The translations under genes were made by a program, and so were the position numbers. This document shows, piece after piece, positions 20,717 to 31,697 of a stretch of 31,958 nucleotides of DNA; within the stretch, counting starts at the first letter, position 1, and the number at the start of each line of letters is the position of its first letter. The stretch is from Chromera velia (Eukaryota; Sar; Chromeraceae), in the NCBI GenBank assembly GCA_018398765.1, contig JAHBMJ010000664.1, positions 40,001 to 71,958 on the forward strand, read 5' to 3'. The notes beneath the pieces are model-generated. The model was not told the DNA's origin. It was given only the letters and a program-made list of their open reading frames with translations, and searched no databases.

Positions 20717-23249
20717 ATGAAGTCTCTTGCCATCGTTGCGGCACTCGCAGCCTTGCAGTCAAGCAGTGCTCTCCATCTGAACCGAGAGCGGACAAAGGCC
20801 GAATCGACAGTCGACATCGAGACCGTACCCCCTCGAACTCCCCTCGACGCTGGGTGCACAAAGAAAGCCGTCGACCAACTGAAGACCCTCTATGAAGAGC
20901 TCAAAGAGCGTCAGTTCCTCAATTGTACCCATCCTTTCCTCGAGAAGTGAGCACCCAGTTCCATACAGACGAATCAAATAGGCGTATCTGATTCGCTACT
21001 CTGCCTGCTTGCCCCTCTGCCTCTCTGCCCCTCTGCCGTTTCATTCTGCTTTGGAAGCAACCGCCTTGCTCGTGTCCCTCATTCTGCTTGCACGCCCTTC
21101 CTTCCGTGTCCATATGTCTGCTTCCTCTCATATTCTTACACTGCCACTTGTTTTTTCTTCTTGTTGCACTTTGTGTGTTTCTCGTCACACGCGTCTTTCT
21201 TTCTTTTCTGTATTTCTGTCTTTCTGCCCCTGAAAACGACACCTCGTATCCGATCCCCCACTTGCATGCAACATCGCAGTGTCAAGTTTAGTTAGTTTTT
21301 GTGCTACGTACATGCTTGCCTTCTTGCTTTATTCTCACCTTGATTTTTGCCTGTCTTCTCTCGCAGAAGGAAGAGGCGTAGACAACCTTACAAAGTACAA
21401 CTTTGGCGTCAAATTTCTCCATGCATGCCAGCGCATGGATATGTACTACGAGGAGGTGGTGGGGAACGACTCCGAGAGGCCTCTGTACTTGGAATTTGTC
21501 AACATGCTCAACTACTGTACCCAAAAAGAAAAGCCTGACACCCAGGACGATGAAACGTTCCTGGGGATTCCTGAAACGTACGCCATTGAGGACTTCCAGG
21601 TGTCTGATCTAGGGGATGCCGAGGAAAAGGATGCGAATTTGAAGTTGTGCCTCGAGTCCATCAACCACCTTCATGGGAAACATAACAAAGAGGTAGTCGA
21701 ACGTCTCTTGGAGAACTTCGAAAGCCGTTGCGGGTCGGTCGAGACCTCTCCCGAAGAATACGAGGACGAGGTGTTACTCACAGGGGCGATCACCCCTGAC
21801 GAGTTCATGCAATGGGCTCCCGAGGCGTTCACCGACTGTGTGGACCCCCCGAAATATCCCAAGAAGGAGCCGAAGGAGGCCAATAAGAACCCCTACAACG
21901 TTGCCATCCCGACTGATCGATGTTGCAAGATATGCGAAAAAGGGTATGCATGCAGAAACTCCTGCATATCCACAGACTCCGAATGCCAGTACAGGCTCGA
22001 CTTCCAGAAAACAGATGAGAAGAAGGCAATGATGAGCGTTAACCTGCCCGGCTGTGCATGCGATCTGAACTTTACATGCAAGCGCGGCGCCACACCAGAG
22101 GAGCAAATGGACGACCCTCTCGCCCCACCCAAAAAGGAGGAAGAAGAAGAGGAAAAGACACCCTCTCCAGAGAAGGAGGAGGAGGAGGACAAGACTCCTA
22201 AGGACGACGAGAAAAAGCCCCCCACAGCAGACGACGACCAAGCCCCCCCTCCCCCCACAGAAGACAAGCCAATCAAGCCCCATGATGAAGGAGAGACCCC
22301 CACAGAGCCAACCGAGCCAAAAAAAACAGAGGACAATCCGGATACCCCCCCCTCCACAGAAGACGACGACAAGAAGCCACAAGAGGGGGAGCAGACAGAG
22401 ACAGGAGGAACAGGAGAGGGCACATCCACGCCCCCCAGTAAGACCCCGAATGGAGGAGATCCCAAGAAGGAGAAGAAGAAGTCCGGTTTCTGCTTCCCCT
22501 CTACCGCTCTCTTCACACGAGAAGACGGTTCCCAGATCCCCGCAGACAGACTTCAAATAGGCGACAGGATTCTCGTCATTTCTGAACAAGACCATGAGCC
22601 CTCCTTCGAGCCAGTTGTTTTCTTTGCAGTTAAGCAACCGAATGCAGTTTCTAGCATGAGGAAGCTGACCTTGTCTAGTGGTCAGATTCTCTCCCTCACA
22701 AGCACCCACTTTGTCAACGTCAGAAAGGGAAACACAGGCCCAGAGACTCTTGTCCGATCTCAGCATGTGGAGGTGGGGGACGGTATGTGGGTGGCGGCCT
22801 CCGATGGTACCCGGCGTATCACCGCGACTGTTGTTAAGACAGAAACCGTCAGAGAAGCAAGGGGGCTGTTCGCCCCTGTGCCCCTCAAGGCGTCTCGCAT
22901 GATTGTGGACGGCGTGGAGGCCTCCGCATGGGGGGCCTTCGTGTCCTTCAATCTCTTCCACGAGACCCTGGCACCCTCTGTGTATGCGTTCCTCAGAACC
23001 GCCATTCTCCATCCCCTGTACGCTCTCGCCAACGCACTCGAGGGCCCAGGCCTCATGGCAAGGGGTGTGGCAATCATATGGGGAGACGGCAGTGCCGTTA
23101 TGTCTGCGGACGCTGTGCTTTCATCCGAATGGGGGCAGTGGTGTGCTCAAGTCACCGTTTTTGCCCTCTTCGCCCTCTTCTGGGTTTCTCGAGTCGGAAA
23201 GAAAAAGCAAGCCGCAGAAGCTGTTTTTGAATTTATCACTGGCAATTAA
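20717..23249 (+). CDS. Secreted Cys-rich protein with C-terminal Hint (hedgehog/intein-type) domain
   Basis: A likely self-processing secretory protein. Modelled exons: 20717-20946, 21280-21290 (an 11-nt microexon) and 21367-23249, giving 707 residues. The start was chosen because MKSLAIVAALAALQSSSALH is a signal peptide. Residues 20-265 are an unrecognised domain with scattered Cys. At 266-318 there is a Cys-rich motif, CCKICEKGYACRNSCIS... ending GCAC. At about 323-452 there is an acidic Pro/Lys/Glu linker. The Hint domain starts at Cys456 (CFPSTALFTREDGSQI, then LQIGDRILV), with the T-x-x-H motif at T525-H528 (TSTH) and the GLFAPVPLKA...IVDGVEAS strand region at 580-602, as in hedgehog Hog domains. 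Differences: Phe, not Gly, precedes Cys456, and the usual SCYA after the last strand is SAWG. A hydrophobic segment at about 673-690 is followed by Lys/Arg. The microexon is inferred because direct joining of 20946 to 21367 breaks the frame. Confidence 0.85.
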
Positions 23250-23960
23250 TCAAACGTGTTACAAGTCAGTCGGTCACTGGCAGTGTTACGACCCGGGTAC
23301 TTTCACGTACTAACAGTTGGTATCAGAATCTCTAATTAAAGAGTCTCATCCAAGTATGCGGTCCGAGCAATTCAAACAGTTAAACTAGGATTTCGGTTAC
23401 TCGATTTTGATACATGCATAGCATTGTAAGCGGTGAACAATAAAAAAAAATTAATATACTGTTCTATGTTTTCATCTAGGTCTTCATTGTCTTAGTTTGG
23501 ACCAGGCATGTCATTGATCGTTTTATCTCAAAAGCCTAAGTGAATTGCGCACAAACTAGATGCATGGATTGCCTTTTATCTCCGGTTTTGGAGACTCCAG
23601 GCTAAACGGCCCTAAAAACCGCCATTCTGTAAGTATAAGTAATAAATATACATTCAAAAAAATAAAAAAATAAACTTATAGGTTTTTAATTTTTCTTTTA
23701 AATGAATCTCAGAAGAAACTAGATAACGAATAATTTGTTTATTATCTCTTCAAACTTTAATCACATTATGTATCTAAGACTCTAAGTGACGATACAGAAT
23801 GTTGTAGGTATATAAGGGTTACGTAAGGGGCTACCAACCTGACAACTTGGAACCCTAGCTTCGAACCGATTATATTACGTCAATTAATCAATTAATCAAA
23901 CCATCGGATCTAATAATTTCAATCATGTTTTTAATTTCACACAGTCAGACTTTTGCAGGC
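23250..23960. other. AT-rich intergenic DNA with LTR-retroelement-like remnant
   Basis: At 23318-23327 the sequence reads tggtatcaga, matching the primer-binding site used by many copia-type LTR elements (complement of the initiator tRNA-Met 3' end). It is preceded by taaca (23311-23315), and tgtta occurs at 23284, the usual inverted ends of such LTRs. The rest to 23960 is AT-rich without coding signal. No integrase or reverse-transcriptase fragment was seen, so this is at best a short remnant. Confidence 0.25.
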
Positions 23961-24790
23961 CTGACCGTCTACTATTAAAGCCATACTTTCTCCCTGACTT
24001 CTGCAGATGCTCCTTGATGCGTCCTGACACGGTGTGTCTTGTTTTTAATTTTTGCCTGCCTGTGTTACATGAATTGCGAGAAGAGCCAGGAGAAGAGAGG
24101 GGGGGAGAGAGAGAGAGAGAGACGATACATCTGTAACACTGCAACAGTGCACGCACGCAGACATTTCCTTCTCATGCCCGTTACGCAAGGACATGAATGA
24201 GAGAACAAATGGCTGAAAGAAATGAAGAAAGACGGTTGAAAAGAAAAACAGAAGCAAGGAACGAAAGAAAGAGCGGAAAGAACGCACGAAAGAAAAGAAC
24301 TGCATCATTACTTCACATATGCTGGCTTTCAACTAAGTGAAACTTCGAGTGCGTAAACTTCAGACCATATTGATTGATATGTTTCACATTGAAGGAATCG
24401 TTCATGCAAACCGACAGACGGATCGAGGGAAGAAAGGAAAGAAACAGACGAACACAGATCCAGAGAAAGTCACCCGACAAAATGAAGGGATGACAATGGA
24501 TCGACACGCTGCCAGGTTGAATGAAGGAAATCTTTTCTCCTCTCTTCTTCGCATCTTCACGCACAAAAAAAAGACTGGCCAGGGCCTTCAACGTTTCCTC
24601 AAGTGAATTCAATTCTCCCGACAACTCTGGGGGGGGGGCGAGTAGGTGGTTTAATTCTTCCTTTTTTCTTTTCTTGATTGTCTGTCTTACTTCCGTCGAC
24701 AGAAGAGGATCCTGCAGGGTGGGAGTCTGTCTCCGTTGAGGCCACGCCAGACTTTCATCTTTCCATACCTCTCGAGCTGTGCTCTCCAAT
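23923..24790 (-). other. Possible 3' exons of an unassigned minus-strand gene
   Basis: Three coding-looking blocks read on the minus strand. The first, about 24780-24691, contains STAREVWKDESLAWPQRRQT and ends at a strong donor GAA|GTAAGA. The second starts at 24624 after a cccccccag-type acceptor and contains LSGELNSLEETLKALASLFF; its frame joins the first. The third, 24059-23923, follows acacag, contains GRQKLKTRHTVSGRIKEHLQ and ends in TGA. The joining donor for the second block and any 5' exons were not found. No family was recognised. It could also be chance open frame in purine-rich DNA. Confidence 0.25.
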
Positions 24791-25150
24791 GTGATACATC
24801 AGCCTCACCTCCAACTCTTTACGCGTGCGCGTGGGTATCTGTGTGGGGCCTTGTGAGCGGGGACGCGGATGTGTGTGTAGATGGAGACAGAAGGAAGGAA
24901 GGAAGCGGGGATTCATTGCAGAGAGGGGAGCTCGAGTGTTTCTCGAACCCAACCTCATGCACTCTCTCACTTTGCCTGCCTGCCTTCACGCACCCCTTCC
25001 GCCATCTGCCACCCCCCCGCTTCTGCGTTTGTCTATGGATACATTCGTTCTCCTCTGCTTCGAGCGAGAACCCCCCTTCCCTTCCCTTTGACTCCCTGCC
25101 CTCAGTCTCAGAGTGCCGTGACCGAACAAAATGAATGCAGCTCCCTCCGT

Positions 25151-25182
<32 letters not shown>

Positions 25183-27506
25183 AAAAGGACAGTCAGCGAA
25201 GACACTGAAAAGAAAAGAAGTCATTCTTTAACTTGATCCAACCGTGAATCAATGCATGGATGTATCGGAGGAGGGACGACAGACCAAAGGAGAGGAGAGT
25301 GAGGGGAAAAAAGAAGGACAGTCTTAAGGCAGACTCCTCGACATTAGACCCCCGGGAAGGAAAGGCCGGAGGACACACACAGGAGGGAGATAGAGACAAA
25401 TGCTTTGGGGAAGAGTGAGGACAAATCTTCAGCATTGAATGAAATCCGACAGCCAGCGAACGGATAAACAAAAAAACAAAGAGTTGCCCAACAAGCATGT
25501 CAAGCAAATCAAACAGCCAGCAACCACTACTAAGCAGCCTTCTAAGCAACTACTACTAAGCAGCCTTCCATCAACCTAGGCTGAGAAGAAAGCGCAGAAG
25601 AGAAGAAGAGAAAAAATGAAAAACCGCCGGCCAGCTGGCGGCTCGAAGGGAACAGAAAGAGTTGTGCGAAACTGCTTGAACAACTGCGAAAGGACACACA
25701 TTCGTACACGTACGCACGCACACACAGAGCGCGGGATACACAAACACACAGAAAAGTGAAGACGGGCCGTTGAGGGCAGACAGACAGACAGACAGACAGA
25801 CAGGGTCTTCTCTATGCACTTCCTCACGAACGAAAAGGCAGTCAGTCAGGCGGGCAGACGATGAAGTGGAACAAGAATCATGCACGCTTTGTCTCTTTAT
25901 CGAAGCCTGCGTACCAATTTCTTTACATGCGTGCTTTTGCGTATGCGTGAGTGTTTTGTTAATTGTACAAGAAGCGGATGAGTAACTTCGTTTTCTCTCG
26001 AGAAAGGGCAGAGCTCTAGGCAGAGTGGTAGACAAAGGGATGATGGGGGGTGACGACAAATGAGAGAGATTCAATAGAGTAAAAAAGGGAAATTTTGGTG
26101 GGCAAAAAGACAAAAGCAGATAGAGAAGAACAATGCAGGTTGACAAGAAGAAAACCCTGACACACGCAGCACAGCGGGATGCGTAAAAGCATCGCGAACC
26201 AAAATATATAAAACAAAAAGACAGTGCGGGAAGCATCGAACCAGAACAAACAACAAAAAAACACCCCAACCAACAGATGCGTCTGCGAACGCTTTCTCGT
26301 ACACCTGCTTTCCTTCCACACACCCAGAGAGACGCATGAATCGAGATTGAAAATTCTCCAGATGCCCCGATCGGTCTTCGCGTTTTTCCCAATTGATTGA
26401 TTCTCTTTGTTCTTCCTTCCTTCCAGACCTCAAACTTCCTTTCAAACTTTGGTCTGGAAGAGAAGGGAGAAAAGAGGACCGACCAAGAAACGAAAACTGG
26501 CCGGAATACCGTCAGGCAGGGACCTGCAATGCCTTCCTTCTTTCCTTGCCAGGACGCCTGTCAGATGTGGGAAGTGAATTTGCAAGAGGGGGAGGGAGCA
26601 TGAGGGAAGAATATGGGAGAAGCGCTCTCTGCTTGCATTCGTTGTCTTTTCTTTCCGTTCCTCTTCCTTGATCAAACTTTTCTGTTTCTCAAGAGGACTC
26701 GCTCAAACTTTGGACAAGTCACTCAGTCAAACTGTTCTGTGAGGAAGAGAAGAAGAAAAGAGAAGTAGTGAGAGTATTTATGGAGGCTTTCTTCTCTTCC
26801 CTCTCTCTGCTCTGTTGCAGCTGCGAGTGTGCTGGCGTCTTCTGCTTGCCCCATTCCTTTCTGCTTCTTCTGCTGGTTGTAGAAAAGAAAGGAACAGCCA
26901 TGCATGCCCATGCACCCCTACCGGACCCAAACAGGTCCCTCCCCCCCCTCTCGACAGACAGGCAGGACCTTCTCTTCGAATCTTCTTTCAAAGGTCTTTC
27001 TTTCTTTTCTTCAAAAGATCAACAGACAGAAAAGTACAGAGAGGGATCGTTTCCCTCATTCCTCTATCTGGTCTGAAAAAGTTTGTGCACTCATTCGTTT
27101 CATGTGACGCTACAATCTCTATCTCTCTATCTCTGCTCTCTGTCTGTCTCTAGAGCATGCAAGAAGGGAGGGACGCGTTCAATCTTCCCTAGCTCCTCTC
27201 CAGATGCAGAAGCACATCCGGGAAATTGGTCAGTCCGCCAGTCGGTCGGTCGATCACAAAAGAATTCATGCATCAGACTGCACATACATTTTTCTAAAGT
27301 ACAAACACATACAGACGCACGCACGCACTCACTCACTCACTCACACACAGACACACTGAGTCACGCATTCAACTACTACCCGCTGCAACCTTGAAGTCAG
27401 CGTGCACCTTTTTTCCCTTCCCTCCTGAGTGTTCCCTCCCAAAACGTGTGGGGGCATGCAGATTATTCATTCACGCATGTACTCTTTCATTCATTCATTC
27501 ATTCAT
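24791..27506. other. Repeat-rich region without an assignable gene
   Basis: Microsatellites include (CAGG)n at 25152-25182, (CAGA)n at about 25778-25803 and (ATTC)n at 27486-27510. Pyrimidine-rich or purine-rich strands give long meaningless frames. Some short exon-like pieces occur. On the minus strand near 26870-26780, a ctttcttttctacaaccag acceptor is followed by QKKQKGMGQAEDASTLAAAT. Near 26313-26284 the frame QVYEKAFADAS ends in GTTGGT. On the plus strand there is a 25-nt block near 27205 (MQKHIREI then GTCAGT). They do not assemble into one model. Confidence 0.4.
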
Positions 27507-29258
27507 TCACTCCACGTTCTTGTCGCTGCCCTCCCACAGCCCTCCCTCTTCCTCTTCTTTCTTCGGGGACATCCTCCGACTGCCCTCCCCGCCTGCCGCT
27601 GCCGCAGCTGCAGCCGCTTCTTGGATGAATGTTTTCCTGTCTCTGTCGAGACGTTCTCGCAAGACTCCGGACACACGGAGGGCAGTGCTCAGCACACCCG
27701 GAGAAAGAGAAACAGAGGCAGCATCAGAAAAACGTTCTTTCAACAATCCTCTTCCTTCTTTCCTTCTTTCTTGCCCCCCCTCCCCACTACTCTTTCTCCG
27801 AGAAGGAGGATGAGCAGGAGAAATACCCTCTTCCTTCGCTGCTGCTGCAGCCATGGCTGTTGCGTGGGCTGTCGCCAACGCCATGGCAGTTTCGGGAAAC
27901 GGCTGAAGAAGAGCGGAGACAGGGAGACTGCCATCAGGGTATCTCTGACGATTCAATGCAGACGCAACCGCCCTCATACGCTCTCGAAATGCACCTGCGT
28001 CTATCAAGGGCAGAGGCTCTCTCTCTGCGGGCTCCTCTACCTCTACCTCTTTTCCTTCTGTCCCTTCGCTTACTTCTGAGCTCTTTGTTGACGACTGAAT
28101 CCTTTCACTTTCTTCCCCCTCTCCCTCTTCTTCTGTCGCACTCGGGGGCAAAGAAACGACCAGGGCCCCCCCCGAAGTGCAGCTACCGAGAGTGCGCCTG
28201 GTGTTCTCGAGGTCGCACGGGTCATCAAAAAGAATTTCAAATTCATTCTCCATTCGAAAACGCTTTCGAAAGAAAAACAGAGTCCCATCTGACAACTCGG
28301 ACGCATACCAGTAAGGACCGACATCATCGAAGTGACCATCAAGAACGAAGACAGGCTGAAGTCGTCGCTTCCATTCAACATCTTGCTCCTCCTCTTCCAA
28401 ACTCTTTTCCTGCTCGTCTACAAACGATTGGGTGCTCTCAATTTCCCCGTTTGCTCCCACGCCCTCCCATTCAATCTCCCCCTCCTCATCCCCCAAACTC
28501 CCTGTGAATGCGTACAATTCTCCCTCCTCGTCTCCCTCACCCCCTTCCTCCAAGGCCTCAAAGGAGGTCATGGGGGGGGGCTGTCTCCTCAACCTTTCCT
28601 GCCGAAGTCTCTCGAGGACTTCCTCCGCACTCGGACGAACTCCCCCAGGGGGGGCAATAAGACTAGGTCTCGGGTCGGGAGAAGGGTACTCGAGAATCGA
28701 ATAGAGGGAGGAGGAAGAAAATTGGGAGTAGGATCTCTCTCTCTGATTGGATGCAGGAGGAAACGGCACGGGGTCCCGGATTCTGCCCCCCTGCCTCCCA
28801 CCTGAGTCTCCTGGGGGGGTAGAAGAGGAGGAGTCTCTGCTGCTTCCATCGAGGCCTACCACGGATGCTTCCAAAAACAAACGAAGCATCCAGCTTTCAC
28901 CCGACATTCCCGACTCTTTCAATGCAGACAGGTCACACTGCATTTCATTCTCCTTCGCTAATTCCACCACAGACATCACCAATTCCCGAGCACCTTCCAG
29001 CCTCTCGGACTCGTTTTCCACTGAGGGGGCCAGGAGGAGCTTTTCGATTCGAAGTATCACTGGCCCACTCCGGTCTCTCTTCTCAATACGCGCACAGGCT
29101 ACGGACATTAACTTTGCTCTTTTGTACCACCCCAACGCTTTGAAGTTTTTGAACCCCTGCAGGTCCATCACCCCCGCCCACCTCTCCAGCTCCCTCAATC
29201 CCTCGTTTTCCCGACGAACGAATTTCTCATCCCCATACTCCTCCCTGCAAAAAGAAAA

Positions 29259-29289
<31 letters not shown>

Positions 29290-30070
29290 TCAACAGTGTC
29301 GAGGGAGGAAAAGAAAACTTCCAGAGAGAAGAAGAGGTTGGAAGATGAAGAGAACCGCCAGGAACACAGACGAACACAGATGCTAAATGAACCTGTCTGT
29401 ACAAGAGCCGCCCTCCTTCCATCGTTCTGTGACAAACACCAAATTCAAAAGCTGCCTCGCGTCTGTCACTGAAAAGAGACGGATGCACAAAAAAGGCGAG
29501 CACGAGTCGAGATATGTACGAGAGCAGTGCCCACACTGTAAGGCAGAACGTGAACATGCAAGCGCACCTAGCCAAATGATTGGGTATGCACACAAAACAA
29601 AGAAAGATGGAAAGAAGACTGACTGACCAAACGAGGTCGATGTACTCTTTCCAGTTCTGTATTGCAGATTCGCACTCATCTTTTTTCAGCACCCGCAGGC
29701 CGTCACCCCCCCCTCCAGTTCTCTTTTCTTCATCTACTTTGGGAGGGGCTGGAGGGACTGCCACAGTCGAGGAGGATTGAAGACAGCTACTGCCCTCACA
29801 CAACCGCCTTCCTCTCTTCCCATCATGCTTTGCTGCCGTCAAGTGTTTGTAAGAAGGGCGCACCTCTTTTGCAGCAGGCACAAACCCCTCAGATGCTGAA
29901 GAAAGCAGGGGAAGGAAACTCAGGCGACCCAACTCCTGCTGTCCAGCCGAGTGGAGTTCTGAGGCTTCCTCTTCCTTGGAAGCCCGCCCTTGCACTCCAG
30001 AGATGATCAGGGTGCTGCTCGATAGCCTGGCACAGGCGAGCCAGGCAAGAAGGCTCAGAGGGGCCACCAT
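27507..30070 (-). CDS. Unrecognised secretory or organelle-targeted protein, 726 residues
   Basis: Two exons on the minus strand: 30070-29628 and 29244-27507, joined by an intron with GTCAGT donor and tttgcag acceptor; the total of 2181 nt is in frame. The N-terminus MVAPLSLLAWLACARLSSST is a clear signal peptide. The following 120 residues are Ser/Lys/Arg/Gly rich and could be a plastid transit peptide in an alga with a complex plastid, but that is inference. The middle has a probable helical domain spanning the splice (AIQNWKEYIDLVWEEYGDEK, then LERWAGVMDLQGFKNFKALG, about 135-190). Acidic disordered segments follow, then a compact-looking block near 430-480 (QPVFVLDGHFDDVGPYWYAS, ELSDGTLFFFRKRFRMENEF) and a Lys/Glu/Ala-rich tail with a run of nine Ala. 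No family was recognised. An in-frame GTG 17 codons upstream exists, but the ATG preceding the signal peptide is preferred. Confidence 0.72.
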
Positions 30071-31480
30071 GAGGTTGGCAACTGTGCTTGGAGACGACGG
30101 AGTAAGAAACCTCGCAGTCACGAGCAGGCAGGGCTAACTGGTGCACCGTTTAGTCCTCGCGTGACTTTGAAATCTGCGTGTCAGCTGTCTACTGATGATG
30201 GTGCACGTGCTCAGCGACATTAACCGAAAGTCAGGCAAAACAAAAGAACGAATGCGCACTGGTGGTTAACGGAATGAATCGTTCAGATCACGAGTGACAG
30301 AGTCACAGTCAGGAGAAGACATGGAGAAGACTCAGAAGAGAGGACACCACACGCGTATCGCTCGCGAAAAAGCCGGGGCCCATGCACGTACGCGTTAACG
30401 CGCGTTCTTATCACCCCTGGTGTCCCCCCCCAAAAGTAAATGAACCTACTTTTTGGGTGGAAGCCTTGCCGCCGCCGCTGCGGGGTGCTTCATATGTGGA
30501 AATGAACCCCCTTTTTATTCTGAGGGCTCGCCACCACCGCAAAAATGGTAGGGGTTCTTTCGGCCTCTGGGGCGATTCTTTCTAGTGGAAGATTCGAGAT
30601 TAAAGACCCACCTGTTTACACAACCAGCTTTGCCACCTCCAGAGGCACCTTTGAGATGTCTCAGTTTTCCCCGGCCTCTTTACCGCGCGTCTGCCTCGGA
30701 GGCGCAGTACACACACCTCTCTGCATGTGGTTTCGCTTTCAGGATGCTGTGAATTTGACTGACCTTTGAAGAAAATTGTGCTCTCGGACCCAACTGCTCT
30801 CAATCTGTCCGAGCACGTCGAAACTATAGCAATAGTTTACTTGTTTTGAGCTTCAGATTCCTTGATCATCAGGGAGCTTCGGTACAGAAGCAACAAAGTA
30901 TTTTCTCGCTCGGACCTCGGAGGTCAGCAGAAGTGTTCCGTTTGTCGCCGAAGGTCAGTCATTGTTGCTGAGGTTGTCAATAGATTTGGAAGGGGGAAAC
31001 TGCCACAACATGCCACAACTACTCTGACTATAGCTCCCTCCTGAAGTCTGTTTATATGCGTCACATCATATAGGGCCACATAGGGCCTTCTTCCTGCCCG
31101 TCCTTCTCAGTTCGATCGAAGGTGTTTTCATCCTGACCTTGCATGCATGCTGAAAGCACTGTGCCCCCTTCAGACTCTATCGGTCATATTGGATGGAGCA
31201 GAACACTGCAAGACAGGGGCATGGGTAACTCAAACAAATTCCCTGAGGAGACTCTGAGCGCTTTCTATTCTGAGGCTCTGCTTAGTCAGAGTGCATCGAC
31301 TCAAGCAAAAATTCAAACCATGTCTACAGTGGTCTGTATATCCACGTCTGTTCAACACCTTCGTAACGCGCCTCCATTACCGCTCGCACTGGGCTTTCTC
31401 TGCGCCAGCCTAATGAGGATCTAGGTCTGTTGAAACTGCGGGAACATTGACTGATCCCCCCTCCCTTACTGCGTACTTAC
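30071..31480. other. Intergenic region, no gene recognised
   Basis: This contains the upstream region of the preceding minus-strand gene. Two imperfect copies of a block lie at about 30437-30545: each has aaatgaacc, then cttttt, then a run of gccgcc/gccacc. A short duplication (atagggccacatagggcc) lies near 31070. Open frames here are short and have no recognisable domain. Confidence 0.5.
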
Positions 31481-31510
31481 CTCCTTGCCGGTCTGTCTGC
31501 CTGCCTACTA

Positions 31511-31545
<35 letters not shown>

Positions 31546-31584
31546 GCCTCTCTGTCTGTCTGTCTGTCTGTGTGTCTGTCTGTG

Positions 31585-31657
<73 letters not shown>

Positions 31658-31664
31658 CTCTGTG

Positions 31665-31697
<33 letters not shown>

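Noticed and set aside
21774-23012. 412-residue open frame on the minus strand
   Set aside because: It is fully antisense to the Hint-protein exon. Its Leu/Gly/Val runs mirror the acidic Pro-rich linker codons, and it has no recognisable domain.
25571-26392. 273-residue minus-strand frame
   Set aside because: It is Ser/Leu/Cys-rich from pyrimidine-rich repeats, has no domain, and contains no splice pattern supporting it as a whole.
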